Shown: positions 14,845 to 25,100 of the stretch, piece by piece
Layout: every line of letters starts with the position of its first letter
How positions within the stretch are numbered: the stretch's first letter is position 1
Virus record (IMG/VR): IMGVR_UViG_3300044799_000064
Coordinates: 1-29,960 of that record
DNA length: 29,960 nucleotides
DNA from: a virus
Direction: 5' to 3' (one strand)
Position numbers and translations under genes: made by a program
The notes under the pieces: model-generated
What the model saw: only the letters and a program-made list of their open reading frames with translations
Told to the model about the DNA's origin: nothing
Databases searched by the model: none

Positions 14845-15192
14845 ATGGGTTATTGTAGTCCAACAAATGTTAAATCTCTAAGAGGAATAGATCCTGGAGA
14901 TGCTACTTATGATGCATTGATAGCAGCAGGAATTCTTTATGCTGATGCAAAGATAGATGCAAAGTTAGCAGAGAATGGAGAAGATATTCCTTTAGATTCT
15001 CCCCCACAAGCAATTCAAGATATCTCATTGTATTATACATTGGGATATATAACTAGGAAGACTATGCCTCAAGACCAAACTCCTAATTATGAACTTACTG
15101 CTGATGCCATGCTAGAAACTTACATTAAATCTAAATACAAGAAACCATACTTCAACTTGGAACCTAGAAATCCAGAAGAGGCTACAGAATGA
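14845..15192 (+). CDS. Head-tail connector (gp6-like adaptor)
   Basis: I use ATG 14845, with GGTGAT seven bases upstream; a longer frame from 14806 would overlap the previous gene with no ribosome site. The 115-residue product (GYCSPTNVKSLRGIDPGDAT, helices with DALIAAGILYADAKIDAKL, later QDISLYYTLGYITRK) has the all-helical look of gp6/gp15-type adaptors, which usually open with a V...L.GI or similar turn and carry several short helices. It would bind the portal and extend the neck. Position right after the portal supports this. Confidence 0.6.
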   Translation: MGYCSPTNVKSLRGIDPGDATYDALIAAGILYADAKIDAKLAENGEDIPLDSPPQAIQDISLYYTLGYITRKTMPQDQTPNYELTADAMLETYIKSKYKKPYFNLEPRNPEEATE

Positions 15193-15521
15193 GTCATATA
15201 GAAATAACCATTGATACTTGGGATGTAGACAAATTCATTATGAGAGCAGAAGATCATAGGATCAATTACCTTAGTATCTTTAGGGATCAAATGATGATCC
15301 CTATTGTAGATATCTTGAAAGATGTATGTCCAGTATCTTCTGGAAAACTTAAACATAGTATTGAAGCAGTTCCAACCTCAGAAGGATTTGATATCTTGAT
15401 GTATTACTATGGAAGAGTTCTAGATGATAAAACCGCATGGATGACTTCACAGATTCCTAAGATAGAACGAACATTAGAAGATGCAGTTGAGGAATTGTTA
15501 GATAGAATAGCAGAGGAATAA
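15189..15521 (+). CDS. HK97 gp10-like neck/tail-completion protein
   Basis: The 110-residue protein has PVSSGKLKHSIEAVP at about residues 55-69, matching the PV.TG.L..SI signature of the HK97 gp10 family, followed by a beta segment (EGFDILMYYYGRVLDD) and a helical end. These proteins sit in the neck and help join head and tail. The ATG overlaps the previous stop by four bases. Gene order (adaptor, gp10-like, terminator, tail tube) is the usual siphovirus order. Confidence 0.7.
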   Translation: MSHIEITIDTWDVDKFIMRAEDHRINYLSIFRDQMMIPIVDILKDVCPVSSGKLKHSIEAVPTSEGFDILMYYYGRVLDDKTAWMTSQIPKIERTLEDAVEELLDRIAEE

Positions 15522-15523
15522 GA

Positions 15524-15937
15524 ATGACAGATGTAACTGATATAACAACTCAGATCTTAGCAATTATGGTAGCACAATGTCCTACTAAGAAATGGTGTCT
15601 AGGTAGACCTCCTAAAGGAAGGATCCCTGACTTTCCATTTGGGATTGTAGATTTCATTGGTGGAGAAAGTGATCCCAAACTTGGAACTCAATCTCATATT
15701 ACTGATATGTGGGACATTTATTATATTGCTAGATTCTTTGAAGAAGATATTGCTGAAAGAGATGCAATGTCTAAGATGAAGATAATTGAAGATGCCTTCA
15801 TAGCAAATCCTACTTTAAATGGAAAGGTAGAATCTGCTTGGATAGAAAGGAGAATAGTTGATAAGACTTTTACTCCTGAAGATTATTCCATTATATGTGT
15901 TAAACTCACACTCCATACAAGGAGAAAGAATGTATAA
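15524..15937 (+). CDS. Tail terminator-like protein
   Basis: The 137-residue protein (ITTQILAIMVAQCPTK, later GIVDFIGGESDPKLG, DMWDIYYIARFFEEDIAERD, EDYSIICVKLTLHTRRK) alternates helix and strand as tail-terminator proteins of the lambda gpU/HK97 gp11 type do. These cap the tail tube and join it to the neck. The call rests mostly on size and its place between the gp10-like gene and the tail tube gene. An AGAGGAATAAGA site precedes ATG 15524. Confidence 0.55.
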   Translation: MTDVTDITTQILAIMVAQCPTKKWCLGRPPKGRIPDFPFGIVDFIGGESDPKLGTQSHITDMWDIYYIARFFEEDIAERDAMSKMKIIEDAFIANPTLNGKVESAWIERRIVDKTFTPEDYSIICVKLTLHTRRKNV

Positions 15938-15955
15938 AATTAAAGGTGAATAAAA

Positions 15956-16891
15956 ATGGGAAGATATGTCAAAATTGGAAAAGAAACTGTCTATGGAACT
16001 CTCGGTGCTGGAGTCTGGACTTGGATAGAATCTAAAGAAACTATCATTCCTGATCAGGACTGGAAGATCTATGAATCAGTTGGAACCAGAACTCGAAGAA
16101 AGAAATCTCTAGGAAACTGGAGATCTAAAGGGAATATAGGAGACTTTCCACTTGAACCTGAAAATGGTGGAGAGTTGTTTGCTGGTGCAATAGGTCTAGA
16201 TACTGTTACTCCTGGAAGTGGTGGATCATATAAACACACTTTTGGAGTCAATGATATGTTGCCATCCTATTCTCTTAAGATTGGTACAGATGTCTATGCA
16301 AGACAACTTACTGGTTGTCTAGTAGATACTCTAAAACTTAGTTTCCCACAAGGAGAATCAATTAAAGCAACTGCAAGTATTCTTCAAGGTTTTGGATTAG
16401 AGACCCAAATTGCTATGGAAAGTCCAACATTCTCAACTCTTGAACCATTTGTCTTTCATACTGCTCAAGTTAAGATTGCAGGTTCTGATAAGACTGTTCA
16501 AGTATTTGATGCCGAACTGACAATAGCAAATAACTTGATTGATAGAGGATCTCTGGGTTCTAGATTCATGGATACCAAAAGAATTGGTGGAAGAGTAATA
16601 TCAGGAAAACTTAGCATGTACTTCATTGACAATGCAATGTTCACTAGATTCATTGCTGGAACAGAATTTGCTTTGGAGATAAATTATACTGGAGCATTGA
16701 TAGGTTCAGGAATCTATTATACTCTAAAGATAATAATTCCAAAAGTGATTCTAAAGAATGCTGTAGCACATGTTGCTCCTCAGAATGAACCTGCTGTACT
16801 TGAATGTCCATTTGAAGTATTCTATGACTCAGTTTCTGGGTATGATATTTCCATAGAACTAGTAAACACAATCTCAACAGCATATGCTTAG
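15956..16891 (+). CDS. Major tail tube protein
   Basis: The 311-residue protein starts GRYVKIGKETVYGTLGAG, typical of tail tube subunits, which often open with a K.E..YGT motif. It continues with beta-rich segments (NIGDFPLEPENGGELFAGAIG, TLKLSFPQGESIKATASILQ, SGKLSMYFIDNAMFTRFIAG) found in the phage tail tube fold. It would form the stacked hexamer rings of the tail. A GGTGA site lies six bases upstream. It is followed by the tail chaperone pair, as in most siphoviruses. Confidence 0.8.
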   Translation: MGRYVKIGKETVYGTLGAGVWTWIESKETIIPDQDWKIYESVGTRTRRKKSLGNWRSKGNIGDFPLEPENGGELFAGAIGLDTVTPGSGGSYKHTFGVNDMLPSYSLKIGTDVYARQLTGCLVDTLKLSFPQGESIKATASILQGFGLETQIAMESPTFSTLEPFVFHTAQVKIAGSDKTVQVFDAELTIANNLIDRGSLGSRFMDTKRIGGRVISGKLSMYFIDNAMFTRFIAGTEFALEINYTGALIGSGIYYTLKIIIPKVILKNAVAHVAPQNEPAVLECPFEVFYDSVSGYDISIELVNTISTAYA

Positions 16892-16902
16892 GTGAATTAG
16901 AA

Positions 16903-17322
16903 ATGGATTCTAAAACTTGGTATGCTCAGAGAAGGAAGAAAGTAGAAGGTCTCAGAGGAACCTATGAGATAGAGGTTCCTGATATCCTCACTTTAATGCA
17001 GGACTGGAAGGATGCTGGAGCAGATCTCACCAAGAAAGAAATGGAATTTGCTAAGGAAGTCTCCAAGCCAGAAGTCATGAGAAAACTTCTTTTGAAATAT
17101 GTTAAAGATCCTCCTCTATCTGATGTCCCAACAGAGAACTGTATCTTTGTAGATGATCTATTAAAAGATCAAGCAGAGACAATAGTAATCTATGGTGAAA
17201 TCACCAAACCTCTAAGAGAGGATCCAGATAAGGTAAAAGAATTTTTTCGAGACTTCTTTCCTCCAAGACCTAATGTTGGAAACAGGACTCCTAGCGATTC
17301 ATCTGCATCTTCTGCCAACTGA
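16903..17322 (+). CDS. Tail assembly chaperone G
   Basis: The 139-residue protein lies between tail tube and tape measure, the fixed position of the lambda gpG-type chaperone. It is helical and charged, with EVPDILTLMQDWKDAGADL, a small acidic middle and EDPDKVKEFFRDFFPPRPN near the end; the last residues are low in complexity (TPSDSSASSAN). GGTGA lies seven bases before ATG 16903. A slippery TTTTTTCGA at 17242-17250 near its end should give a longer G-T fusion. The chaperones coat the tape measure during tail building and are absent from the virion. Confidence 0.75.
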   Translation: MDSKTWYAQRRKKVEGLRGTYEIEVPDILTLMQDWKDAGADLTKKEMEFAKEVSKPEVMRKLLLKYVKDPPLSDVPTENCIFVDDLLKDQAETIVIYGEITKPLREDPDKVKEFFRDFFPPRPNVGNRTPSDSSASSAN

Positions 17323-17482
17323 GATTCTGGAGATCCAAGATCTTACTCCAATTGAGAAAGTTCATTTGAATCTTCAGATAGTCAATAAAGCTCTAGAGTT
17401 TGTTCAGACTGGTGGTAGAGACCTTAAATTCCAGAAAATGAAAGAATGGTATAAGAATAAAGAGGAAATAGAAAATGCCTAA
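17237..17482 (+). CDS. Tail assembly chaperone T extension (made by frameshift)
   Basis: This frame is open from 17237 to TAA 17480-17482 and encodes about 77 residues after the shift: LAIHLHLLPTEILEIQDL, PIEKVHLNLQIVNKALEFV, FQKMKEWYKNKEE. It has an ATG at 17273 but no ribosome site there, so it is best read as the C-terminal half of a GT fusion that contacts the tape measure. It overlaps the tape-measure ATG at 17475. Its helical, charged character and place are as in lambda gpGT. Confidence 0.65.
   Translation, partial: KNFFETSFLQDLMLETGLLAIHLHLLPTEILEIQDLTPIEKVHLNLQIVNKALEFVQTGGRDLKFQKMKEWYKNKEEIENA
17242..17250 (+). promoter_or_regulatory. Programmed ribosomal frameshift site (+1 or -2)
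   Basis: The bases TTT TTT CGA lie in the G reading frame. The downstream T frame is offset +1 (equal to -2), opens only after TAA 17234, and must be entered before TGA 17320. A slip on the T-run followed by an arginine CGA codon satisfies this. A +1 slip moves the Phe tRNA from TTT to TTC and gives about 192 residues; a -2 slip gives 193. As I recall, phage Mu uses a -2 shift on a G-run followed by CGA. Confidence 0.6.
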
Positions 17483-18659
17483 GGAAATAGAGATTCGAAT
17501 TAAGACATCATTTGATCCTGCGGGATTTGATGCTCTTAAGAATTCTTTATCTAATGCAGAAATAGTAACTAGAACTTCTAGTATGGGAATCCAAACTGCT
17601 TTAGGTGGAGTAGGAGCAACGGCTCTAACTACTTCTACCCAAGTAGAGACCTCTGGAAATGCTATGTCTTCATCTATTATTGGAGATTCTGCTAGAATCA
17701 TTACTTCAGAAAAAGAAGTTGAAGCAGAGAATGTGAAAGTTGGACAATCATATGATTGGCTTGCAGAGAAAGCATATAATTTTGCTAATTCTGCTGTTAA
17801 AGTTAAAATTGATACTGCAAGTTTGGGATCTTCACTAGAAAATGTTACTTCGATACAAGGAGATTACGCTAAGGAAGCACAGAATGTTGCTGAAGCAAGT
17901 AAAGCTGGAATTGCACCAGTATCTGATCTAGGAATTGCTCAAGCAAAATTAGGAGTAGAAACCACAAAGAGTGGATCTTCGGCTCTTAAGACATCTTCTG
18001 AATTTAGAATGTTATCACTAAGTTTTGCAAGTGTTATTGCAAATGGAGTTCAACTAGTTGATATTGGACAGAGAATGACTACAGGTCAAGTTGATCTGAC
18101 AAAAGGAACTTTCCTTTTAACAATGAATTTCCTTCAATTAATTCCTGCTATTATTCATCTAAGAGATGCTCACATTCTAAGTACTATTGCAGCTCGTGTA
18201 CATGGTCTAACCCTAACTACTCTTTCAGGAACTTTAGTTATAGCTGGAATGTCAGCAGCAGCAGCAGGTGGTAGCTTTGCAATTTGTTTTACAATCTTAA
18301 ATGCTCTATCAGGACCTACTAGAACAGCAGCAGCAGCAATAATGGTTCTTGCAGGATCTTTGATAGCTGCTTATGTTGCTTATTCAGCTTTCATTGGAAC
18401 TCTTTCAATGGGAACAGCTATTCCAATAATAGCAGCATCAGCAGCAGCAGCAATTGCAGGAGGAGCAGCATTAATGGGAGCATTTCCATCAAAACAGAAA
18501 GGTGGATTTATCTCAGAGACTGGTCCTTATCTACTTCATGCTGGAGAGTATGTGACTCCTAGAGGAACATCTCCTATTAATATTACTGTCTATGTTCCAG
18601 AACCAGAACTTGCAGGAAAAGCGATTGTTAGAGCATTGAAAGATGAAGGACTTGTATAG
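17475..18659 (+). CDS. Tape measure protein (short)
   Basis: At 394 residues this is small for a tape measure. At about 1.5 angstrom per residue it would set a tail of roughly 60 nm. It starts KEIEIRIKTSFDPAGFDALK, has a Ser/Thr/Ala-rich helical middle, hydrophobic segments from about residue 215 to 335 (FLLTMNFLQLIPAIIH, then three Ala-rich helices that could cross the host membrane during DNA entry), and ends with GGFISETGPYLLHAGEYVTP, a motif common near tape-measure C-termini. AGAGGAAATAGAAA precedes its ATG. Confidence 0.78.
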   Translation: MPKEIEIRIKTSFDPAGFDALKNSLSNAEIVTRTSSMGIQTALGGVGATALTTSTQVETSGNAMSSSIIGDSARIITSEKEVEAENVKVGQSYDWLAEKAYNFANSAVKVKIDTASLGSSLENVTSIQGDYAKEAQNVAEASKAGIAPVSDLGIAQAKLGVETTKSGSSALKTSSEFRMLSLSFASVIANGVQLVDIGQRMTTGQVDLTKGTFLLTMNFLQLIPAIIHLRDAHILSTIAARVHGLTLTTLSGTLVIAGMSAAAAGGSFAICFTILNALSGPTRTAAAAIMVLAGSLIAAYVAYSAFIGTLSMGTAIPIIAASAAAAIAGGAALMGAFPSKQKGGFISETGPYLLHAGEYVTPRGTSPINITVYVPEPELAGKAIVRALKDEGLV

Positions 18660-18661
18660 TA

Positions 18662-21600
18662 ATGCGATTAACTACTATCTCTTCACTAACTGGAAGTATT
18701 GGTGGAGGATTACAAACTAGACTTATCAGAACTTCTGATACTGTTCTTCATGTTTTTACTAGTTTTGCCGATAATAAAATTGTTCATTATTATAGTATCA
18801 ACAATGGAAAGACTTTTCTTTCTGAGAATCTATCAATTTATTCAAATACATTCTCACTTACAAAAGATTCCAATGATACTCTTCATCTTGTTTATCTAGG
18901 ATTAGATGGTAAACTTTATTATTCTAAAGGAACAAAAAATGGATATACTTTTTCATGGTCTGTTGCATCTATTGTTGATACTAGTCCTTCAGGAATCTAT
19001 TCTAGTTCTTTAACAATTCTACTTGATAATTATTCTAATATCCATATTTTTCTAGGGAGTAATAGTTTTGATTGGTATAGATCACCATCTGGTCTTTCTT
19101 GGACAAAAACAAGACTTATCTCATTACTCAACAATTCTAAGATCTCTGGAAGTGCTATTGTCGATCCAGATAACAATTTATTAGTAGTTTTCTTGGCTCA
19201 TTTTGATACTACGGGAGCAGGATATGCTAAGAGAGTTTATTCAGTTAAGATTTCTTATCCTTCATGGACTGTAGGGACTGTCAATTTGATTGAATCTAGT
19301 CCATTAAATATTGGAGATCCAAGTATGTGTGGAGCATTGGATCTTGAAGTTACTCCTGATGGAAAAATTGTTTATATTTATTTTTCTCAAGAAGGAGTTA
19401 TGCCAGTTCCTACTCATATCTATTTTAGAAAGTCTAGTAATCCATATGATATCTTAAATTGGGGAACAGTTAAGGATCTTAGTTCCTATACTTGTGGTAC
19501 TAGAAGTCAACCTGTTCTTAGTATTCTTTCTTCTCAACATTTTAGAATTTACCAAGAAGCAACCAATGGGAAAATATATTGTCGAGAAAGTTTAGATTCT
19601 GGAGTAGTCTGGACAGAAACAGAACTAATTGATGTTGGATCTCCAGCATCTATTGGTATTTCAATTGGTCAAGGAGATTGGGGCTATCTAGATCTAATGG
19701 TCTTGGGATCTTTACTTTATCTTTATCTTGGAAGAAATCCATATGCTCAATTTGGACTTGTTTATGAAGAAGATGAGACTGGAGATGCTCCTCTTGTTGA
19801 GATCTTTCCAGATACCATTAAGTATTCTGATAGATTTGATGATTGGACGATTTCTAATTGTCTAAGATATGAAGATCTAATTGAATTCAAGGCTACTGGA
19901 GCCCAGGCAACATTAGATTATGACTGGAATGTATCTGACTGGACATGGATTCACACAAGAGTCAAGTTTGATCAAGAAGGAATAGGAGGATCTCTAAAGT
20001 TAGAAATTAACATAGGAGGAAGTTGGTATGAACTTGAAACCTACACAACTTCAGGAAGATTCTCTCATGTCTGTACTCCATATGGAGATGGTATTAGATT
20101 AACAAGATCTGGAAACTCTAGCATCCAAGTTGATTACTGTATCTTATCAGAAAAAGAAAAGAGAACTCTTTCAGAGACAATAAGTGGTCTGAATGTCAAA
20201 CTTCAGACTTTGAATAAAGGAGTCAACTCTAGTGAGATAACTGTCTTCAATGAGAACTTCCAATATTCAACTGATAATCCAATGGACTTTGAAGTATCAG
20301 ATTATATGCTTGTTTGGATGGGTAAGTTAGGAACAGGTATTAGAAATAAGATGTTTGCTGGAAGAATCTCCAAAGTAGATTACACTGGAGCAGGGTATGG
20401 TACTCAGAAGATAATTATAGATGGACAAGGATTCTCTGCTGAATTGATAAAACCTCCAGTGATTCTATATAAACGATATGCGAATATTAATGCTGAAACT
20501 ATCTTGGATGAATATCTTGCAGGTCTTCTTCAAGTAAAGAAAAGTCAGTTCCCTGATGAGTGGTTCAATGGTGTTATAGTTACTAACTTCACTAAGAAAT
20601 TTACTGGTCAGAATCCATTGGGAGTATTCCAAGAGATCTTGGAGAATTCTTATGACTCAGATGATGAACGTGGTATGGAAGCAACAGAGATTCCTCCTGG
20701 TGTTCTTCTAGGTCATGAAAAAGATTCTACTGAATGGAAAGTAAAGACAACTCTGTATCCTAATAAATATGCAATTGAAGATGATCTAACTCCATTATAT
20801 AATGCAATTGATATCTTTGGAGATAGTTCTAAGATGTATCCATCAGATGGAGACTCTTGGACAGAAGGATCTTTAGTTGGATGGGAAGGACTCTATGGTA
20901 GTGTTCTAAGTCTAGTTACAACTCCTATTCCTAAAGCAGGAATAAAATCAGTCAAAGTTCTTGTTGCTCCCCAACCAATTGATTGGTATGGATGGAATCA
21001 TCCTGATGGATGGTGTCACTATGTTGTTCTATTTGGACCAGGATCATTAGAAGTAACCTTCCAATTCTCATGTCCTTCAGGTCAAGCAATTCTCTTCAAT
21101 AGAGCTGGATGTTATCAAGAACAAGAAGGTCATGCAGAAATATATTGGAAATTTGGAGAATCTGGTAGTTATACAAGACTCACTATTCCTGAAAATGAGA
21201 TTGCAGATGAATATGAAGAACTCTACACTAAAGTAGATCCAAATGGTTATGAGACTGGTTCAGTAAATACTGATCTCTTTGTGAAATGGAAACTTACTGG
21301 TATGGGATTATTCCAACAAGGATGTTTTAATAATTTCACAATCTATTACCGTTATAGTCCTGCTGGAATCCAAGAGAAGTTCTCTAGTCGATTCACTCTT
21401 CCAATTGCTGAATATCCAGATGGTCTAGACCTTGAACTTCCTGATTCTCCAACTAAATTAGAATTTGTCCTTGGATCAGTAATTCAAGAACCAAGTTCAG
21501 GAGAAGGATCTAAACCTACGATATCTATCAAATTAGTCTGTAAGGATGGAAGTTCAAAGACTTATAGAGGAGAATTCTCAGGAATTGGAGCAGGAGATTG

Positions 21601-22123
21601 GGCAACATTCTCTATCGATATTGGTCCCGATGCTAATAACAAAGGATGGTCTGCAACTCCAGTGGGAAAAGTAGAAAGTATTGAATTTGAATTCACAATC
21701 ACTACAGATTTCTTCCATGCCACAGATTATCTATTAATAGATTGGTTACACTTTGGATCTGCTAAGTTCTTTGGAACTTGGGAAGATACTACTTCAATAG
21801 CAAAATATGGAAAGAGATGGTCTGAACCAGTGGAGGATACAACTCTGTTATCAGATAATCAATGTGAATTAAAAGCAAAGACTTTGGTACTAATGAATAA
21901 AGATCCTGTTCTAACATTCTCTCCAATTGAGATAGATGGATCAGTTATCTTTGTTCCTTCATTTCTAATTAATGTCCAAGTTCCAAATGAGAACTTTAAT
22001 CAATGGTTGTCTATTTTGGAGATTGAACATAAGTTGGAAGGTACAGAATGGTTGACATCTCTAACAATAGGAGCAGAGCCAGTAACAATAGATTATGTTA
22101 TAAGATCATTGAGAGGAAAGTAG
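18662..22123 (+). CDS. Tail hub/baseplate protein with N-terminal beta-propeller
   Basis: In this 1153-residue protein, residues about 20-370 form a series of sialidase/BNR-like blades (DTVLHVFTSFADNKIVHYYS, DTLHLVYLGLDGKLYYSKG, KIYCRESLDSGVVWTETEL). A beta-sandwich follows (385-495). Residues 500-700 (TISGLNVKLQTLNKGVNSSEI, MFAGRISKVDY, KIIIDGQGFSAEL, INAETILDEYLAGLL) resemble gp27/hub proteins. A stretch of beta-rich, ligand-binding-like modules (about 720-1060) is inserted before the last hub-like part (CELKAKTLVLMNKDPV...LTIGAEPVTIDY). The catalytic residues of true sialidases are not apparent, so the propeller may only bind glycans. The gene follows the tape measure, the usual place for tail-tip genes. 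Confidence 0.72.
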   Translation: MRLTTISSLTGSIGGGLQTRLIRTSDTVLHVFTSFADNKIVHYYSINNGKTFLSENLSIYSNTFSLTKDSNDTLHLVYLGLDGKLYYSKGTKNGYTFSWSVASIVDTSPSGIYSSSLTILLDNYSNIHIFLGSNSFDWYRSPSGLSWTKTRLISLLNNSKISGSAIVDPDNNLLVVFLAHFDTTGAGYAKRVYSVKISYPSWTVGTVNLIESSPLNIGDPSMCGALDLEVTPDGKIVYIYFSQEGVMPVPTHIYFRKSSNPYDILNWGTVKDLSSYTCGTRSQPVLSILSSQHFRIYQEATNGKIYCRESLDSGVVWTETELIDVGSPASIGISIGQGDWGYLDLMVLGSLLYLYLGRNPYAQFGLVYEEDETGDAPLVEIFPDTIKYSDRFDDWTISNCLRYEDLIEFKATGAQATLDYDWNVSDWTWIHTRVKFDQEGIGGSLKLEINIGGSWYELETYTTSGRFSHVCTPYGDGIRLTRSGNSSIQVDYCILSEKEKRTLSETISGLNVKLQTLNKGVNSSEITVFNENFQYSTDNPMDFEVSDYMLVWMGKLGTGIRNKMFAGRISKVDYTGAGYGTQKIIIDGQGFSAELIKPPVILYKRYANINAETILDEYLAGLLQVKKSQFPDEWFNGVIVTNFTKKFTGQNPLGVFQEILENSYDSDDERGMEATEIPPGVLLGHEKDSTEWKVKTTLYPNKYAIEDDLTPLYNAIDIFGDSSKMYPSDGDSWTEGSLVGWEGLYGSVLSLVTTPIPKAGIKSVKVLVAPQPIDWYGWNHPDGWCHYVVLFGPGSLEVTFQFSCPSGQAILFNRAGCYQEQEGHAEIYWKFGESGSYTRLTIPENEIADEYEELYTKVDPNGYETGSVNTDLFVKWKLTGMGLFQQGCFNNFTIYYRYSPAGIQEKFSSRFTLPIAEYPDGLDLELPDSPTKLEFVLGSVIQEPSSGEGSKPTISIKLVCKDGSSKTYRGEFSGIGAGDWATFSIDIGPDANNKGWSATPVGKVESIEFEFTITTDFFHATDYLLIDWLHFGSAKFFGTWEDTTSIAKYGKRWSEPVEDTTLLSDNQCELKAKTLVLMNKDPVLTFSPIEIDGSVIFVPSFLINVQVPNENFNQWLSILEIEHKLEGTEWLTSLTIGAEPVTIDYVIRSLRGK

Positions 22124-22124
22124 A

Positions 22125-25100
22125 ATGGAAGAAGATACTCAGAAGACTTTTGTTCTAGACTTTGAGAAGATGGAAGTTAAGGAATTGGAAAGTAAACACC
22201 TTCTTTCTCATCTTAATAAGAATCTAGAATTACACAATCTAGTATTACAAGAACTTGTGAGAAGGAAACTTAGTCATATTTATCTAGATACTATGGATAG
22301 AGAACAAGAGTGGTTGATTCAAGATTATAAGACTTATGATCCAGAAAAAATGAGTGATCAAGTTCTGTTAGATGACCATAGAATAGTATCTGCTTGGCTT
22401 GTTACTCTGAAGACAGGTAAACGATTTGAGTCTCCTCAATTTAAAGATCTATCCCTAGAAGAACAACTCAAAGTAGTCTCAGATCTAGAAGATAAGATTC
22501 ATGAAGAGATGAAGAGACGAGGTTTTAAAGTAGATACAGCAGTTGATCCAAGAGATATTACTCCCAAGTTCCTAGAAGGAATCTCAGATAGTCAAGTCAA
22601 AGATATTGACTTTGTTCTACATAAATTGAAGATTAGTGAGAGTGTCATAGATGCTCACATATTTGTTTGGAATGAAATGATTAAGCGAGGAATCAAACAT
22701 ACAATTGATGATGAACTAACTAAGAAGAGTGCATTGCAAGTTATAGAATATCCAACTCCACAGGGACTAGCATTTGTAGAACTTTGGCATTGGGTTACAA
22801 TAGAAGGAAGACATTTCCAGATGCCAGATCCAGGTGATACAGGTGAAGCTCCAATAACTCCATCTGAAAGAGGACCAAGAGGACCAAGAATGGAAACTCC
22901 TCCACATATTGAGATTCCTAAACATCGTCCTGGTCATGAAGTAGTTCCTCCTGGAGAATCTACAGTATGGCAAGAGAGACCAATAGTTAATCCATCTATT
23001 AGAAAGAAACCTCCTAGAAAGAAGAAACCTAATCTTCCATTTGAAATAGGATCTACAGAGGAAAGGGATCAAGGGATGATCCCTACTGAGATTACATTAG
23101 AGAATGTTCTGGATGCATTTCCAGATGAGATTCCCAATGAATTGTTCCCTCCATATGTCTTTATTATAGGTCATATTGCTAATGAAGGGAAGATCCCAAT
23201 ATCTGAATTCCATGATATTGATATCCTAGTCAGAGGAACTTATGATCCAAGAGTAGAGAAGATGATTCTTGATCAGATAGAAGATCCTGAGATCAAGAAG
23301 AGACTTCATATCACTTTTGATCCTAAAGGTCCAAGCGTTGGTTGGGCATATCCATTATATGATTTAACTTATAAGAAGAATCCTAATCCAAGAAAGATGA
23401 GTCCTTGGGAACTTAGTGCTGATATTGAACTATTGAAATATCATCTAAACCAGAAACCTGCTAAGTTCTTAGAGATCTGGAATGTAGATGAATTGTGGAC
23501 TGAATGGGGTTCTAAGCATATTCAGAATACTGTCTATGTCCAGAAGAAGTTTGATGGAATGTACTTCCAGATTCATAGGAAAGGAAATGAAGTTAGATTC
23601 TTTACTGAAGAAAGTGCTCGGGATAGACAGGATGTATTCAAGAAATCAGTTAAAGAACTTCTAGAAGGTATCAGAGGAAGTTATATAATTCATACAGAGA
23701 TGGTGGAATACAAAGATGGAAAATCTCTTAGAAGAGAAGATATGATTCCATGGATTACTTCTACTGTCAAAGAATTAGATGATGAAGGAATAGTATTCCA
23801 TATTCATGATATTACTTATCTCAATAATGAGATCTTAGCAGATAAAGGATATACTGAACGATATGATGCTCTAAAGAAATTGATAGTTGAAGGGATGAAG
23901 CATTTCAAATTAGTTCCTTCCACTATAGTTCATTCTGAGAAAGAATTCAAGGATGCAGTATTCAAGAAAAGAACAGAACCTTTCTCTGAAGGAGCAGTAG
24001 TCAAAGATGATAAAGGAACATATTCTTACAGATGTTCAGGTCCCAAGTCTTGTAGAAGTACAGAGATGGCTAAGATAAAGAACTTGAAAGAAATAGATGT
24101 TATGATAATGAAAAGAGTTCCTAAGATGTCAGGTGGACAACCTCTAGATCAGTACACTTATATCTGTGGAATTCAGATTCCATATGAGAGATCTAAGGAT
24201 TTTAAGAATGTAGAAAATATTCATGGTACTTGTCTTGCTCAGATAGGAACATCTTATTCTACAGCATTGAAATTGGAGATAGGAGAAATCTTAGCAATTA
24301 GACCTGTTCAGGTTATAAGTTATATAGATCCATCTGATAAATTGATTAGTCTTGCATGGATGTTTCCAACTGTAGAAAGTAAAGGGTCAGAAGTGGATGA
24401 CTATGAGAAGTTCAAGAAACTAGAAGCAATTGGAACTTCATGGAGAGAAGGATTGAATGATGGTGATCTAGTCAAGACCTCTTACTTTGCTAAATGTCCA
24501 TATGCTTATGATAAAATTCTCTGTCCATTGAAGGAAAGATTCTGTAGACCTGAATATTGGTTAGAAGAGAATGACCTTAGATTCCCAATTAAATGTAAGT
24601 ATGCTGAATGCTTCAGGTGTCTTTATGCTAAACCTTATTATTATGGTCTCCAAGATACAACTTACCCAACAAAGGATTCTGAACGAAGATATGTCATGCA
24701 ATCTCACATCAGAGGAAAGAGTCAACATACTGATTGTAGATTTGAATGGAATGATCATCTTGTTGGATTTGAAGTAGTAGGTGGAAGTACTGAAGAACCT
24801 GTTACTCCAGATAAATGGGAGATCAATAAAGGATTCAGAGCAGAGTGGAAAGCATTACAACCTAAAGATTGGCTCAAAGTTCATGGTATAGTTCCTCCAG
24901 GTGGAGTAGGTGCAGGAGTAGAAGTAGAAGGAGAGTTCATTATTGTATCTCAGGGACACTTCAAAGAAGGAGTTCAGAAACCATACTTCAAAGAATTCTT
25001 TATCAAATCAGATAAGACTATTGGACCTTTGAAAGAAGGAGACTATATACGATTAGTCTTGAGAGGATTAAGATTACCATTACTAGATCCAGAGACAAAG

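Noticed and set aside
22767-23072. Minus-strand ORF rich in Trp, Ser and Arg inside the ligase gene
   Set aside because: It is antisense to the Pro-rich linker of the giant protein; the odd composition follows from complementing that codon pattern.
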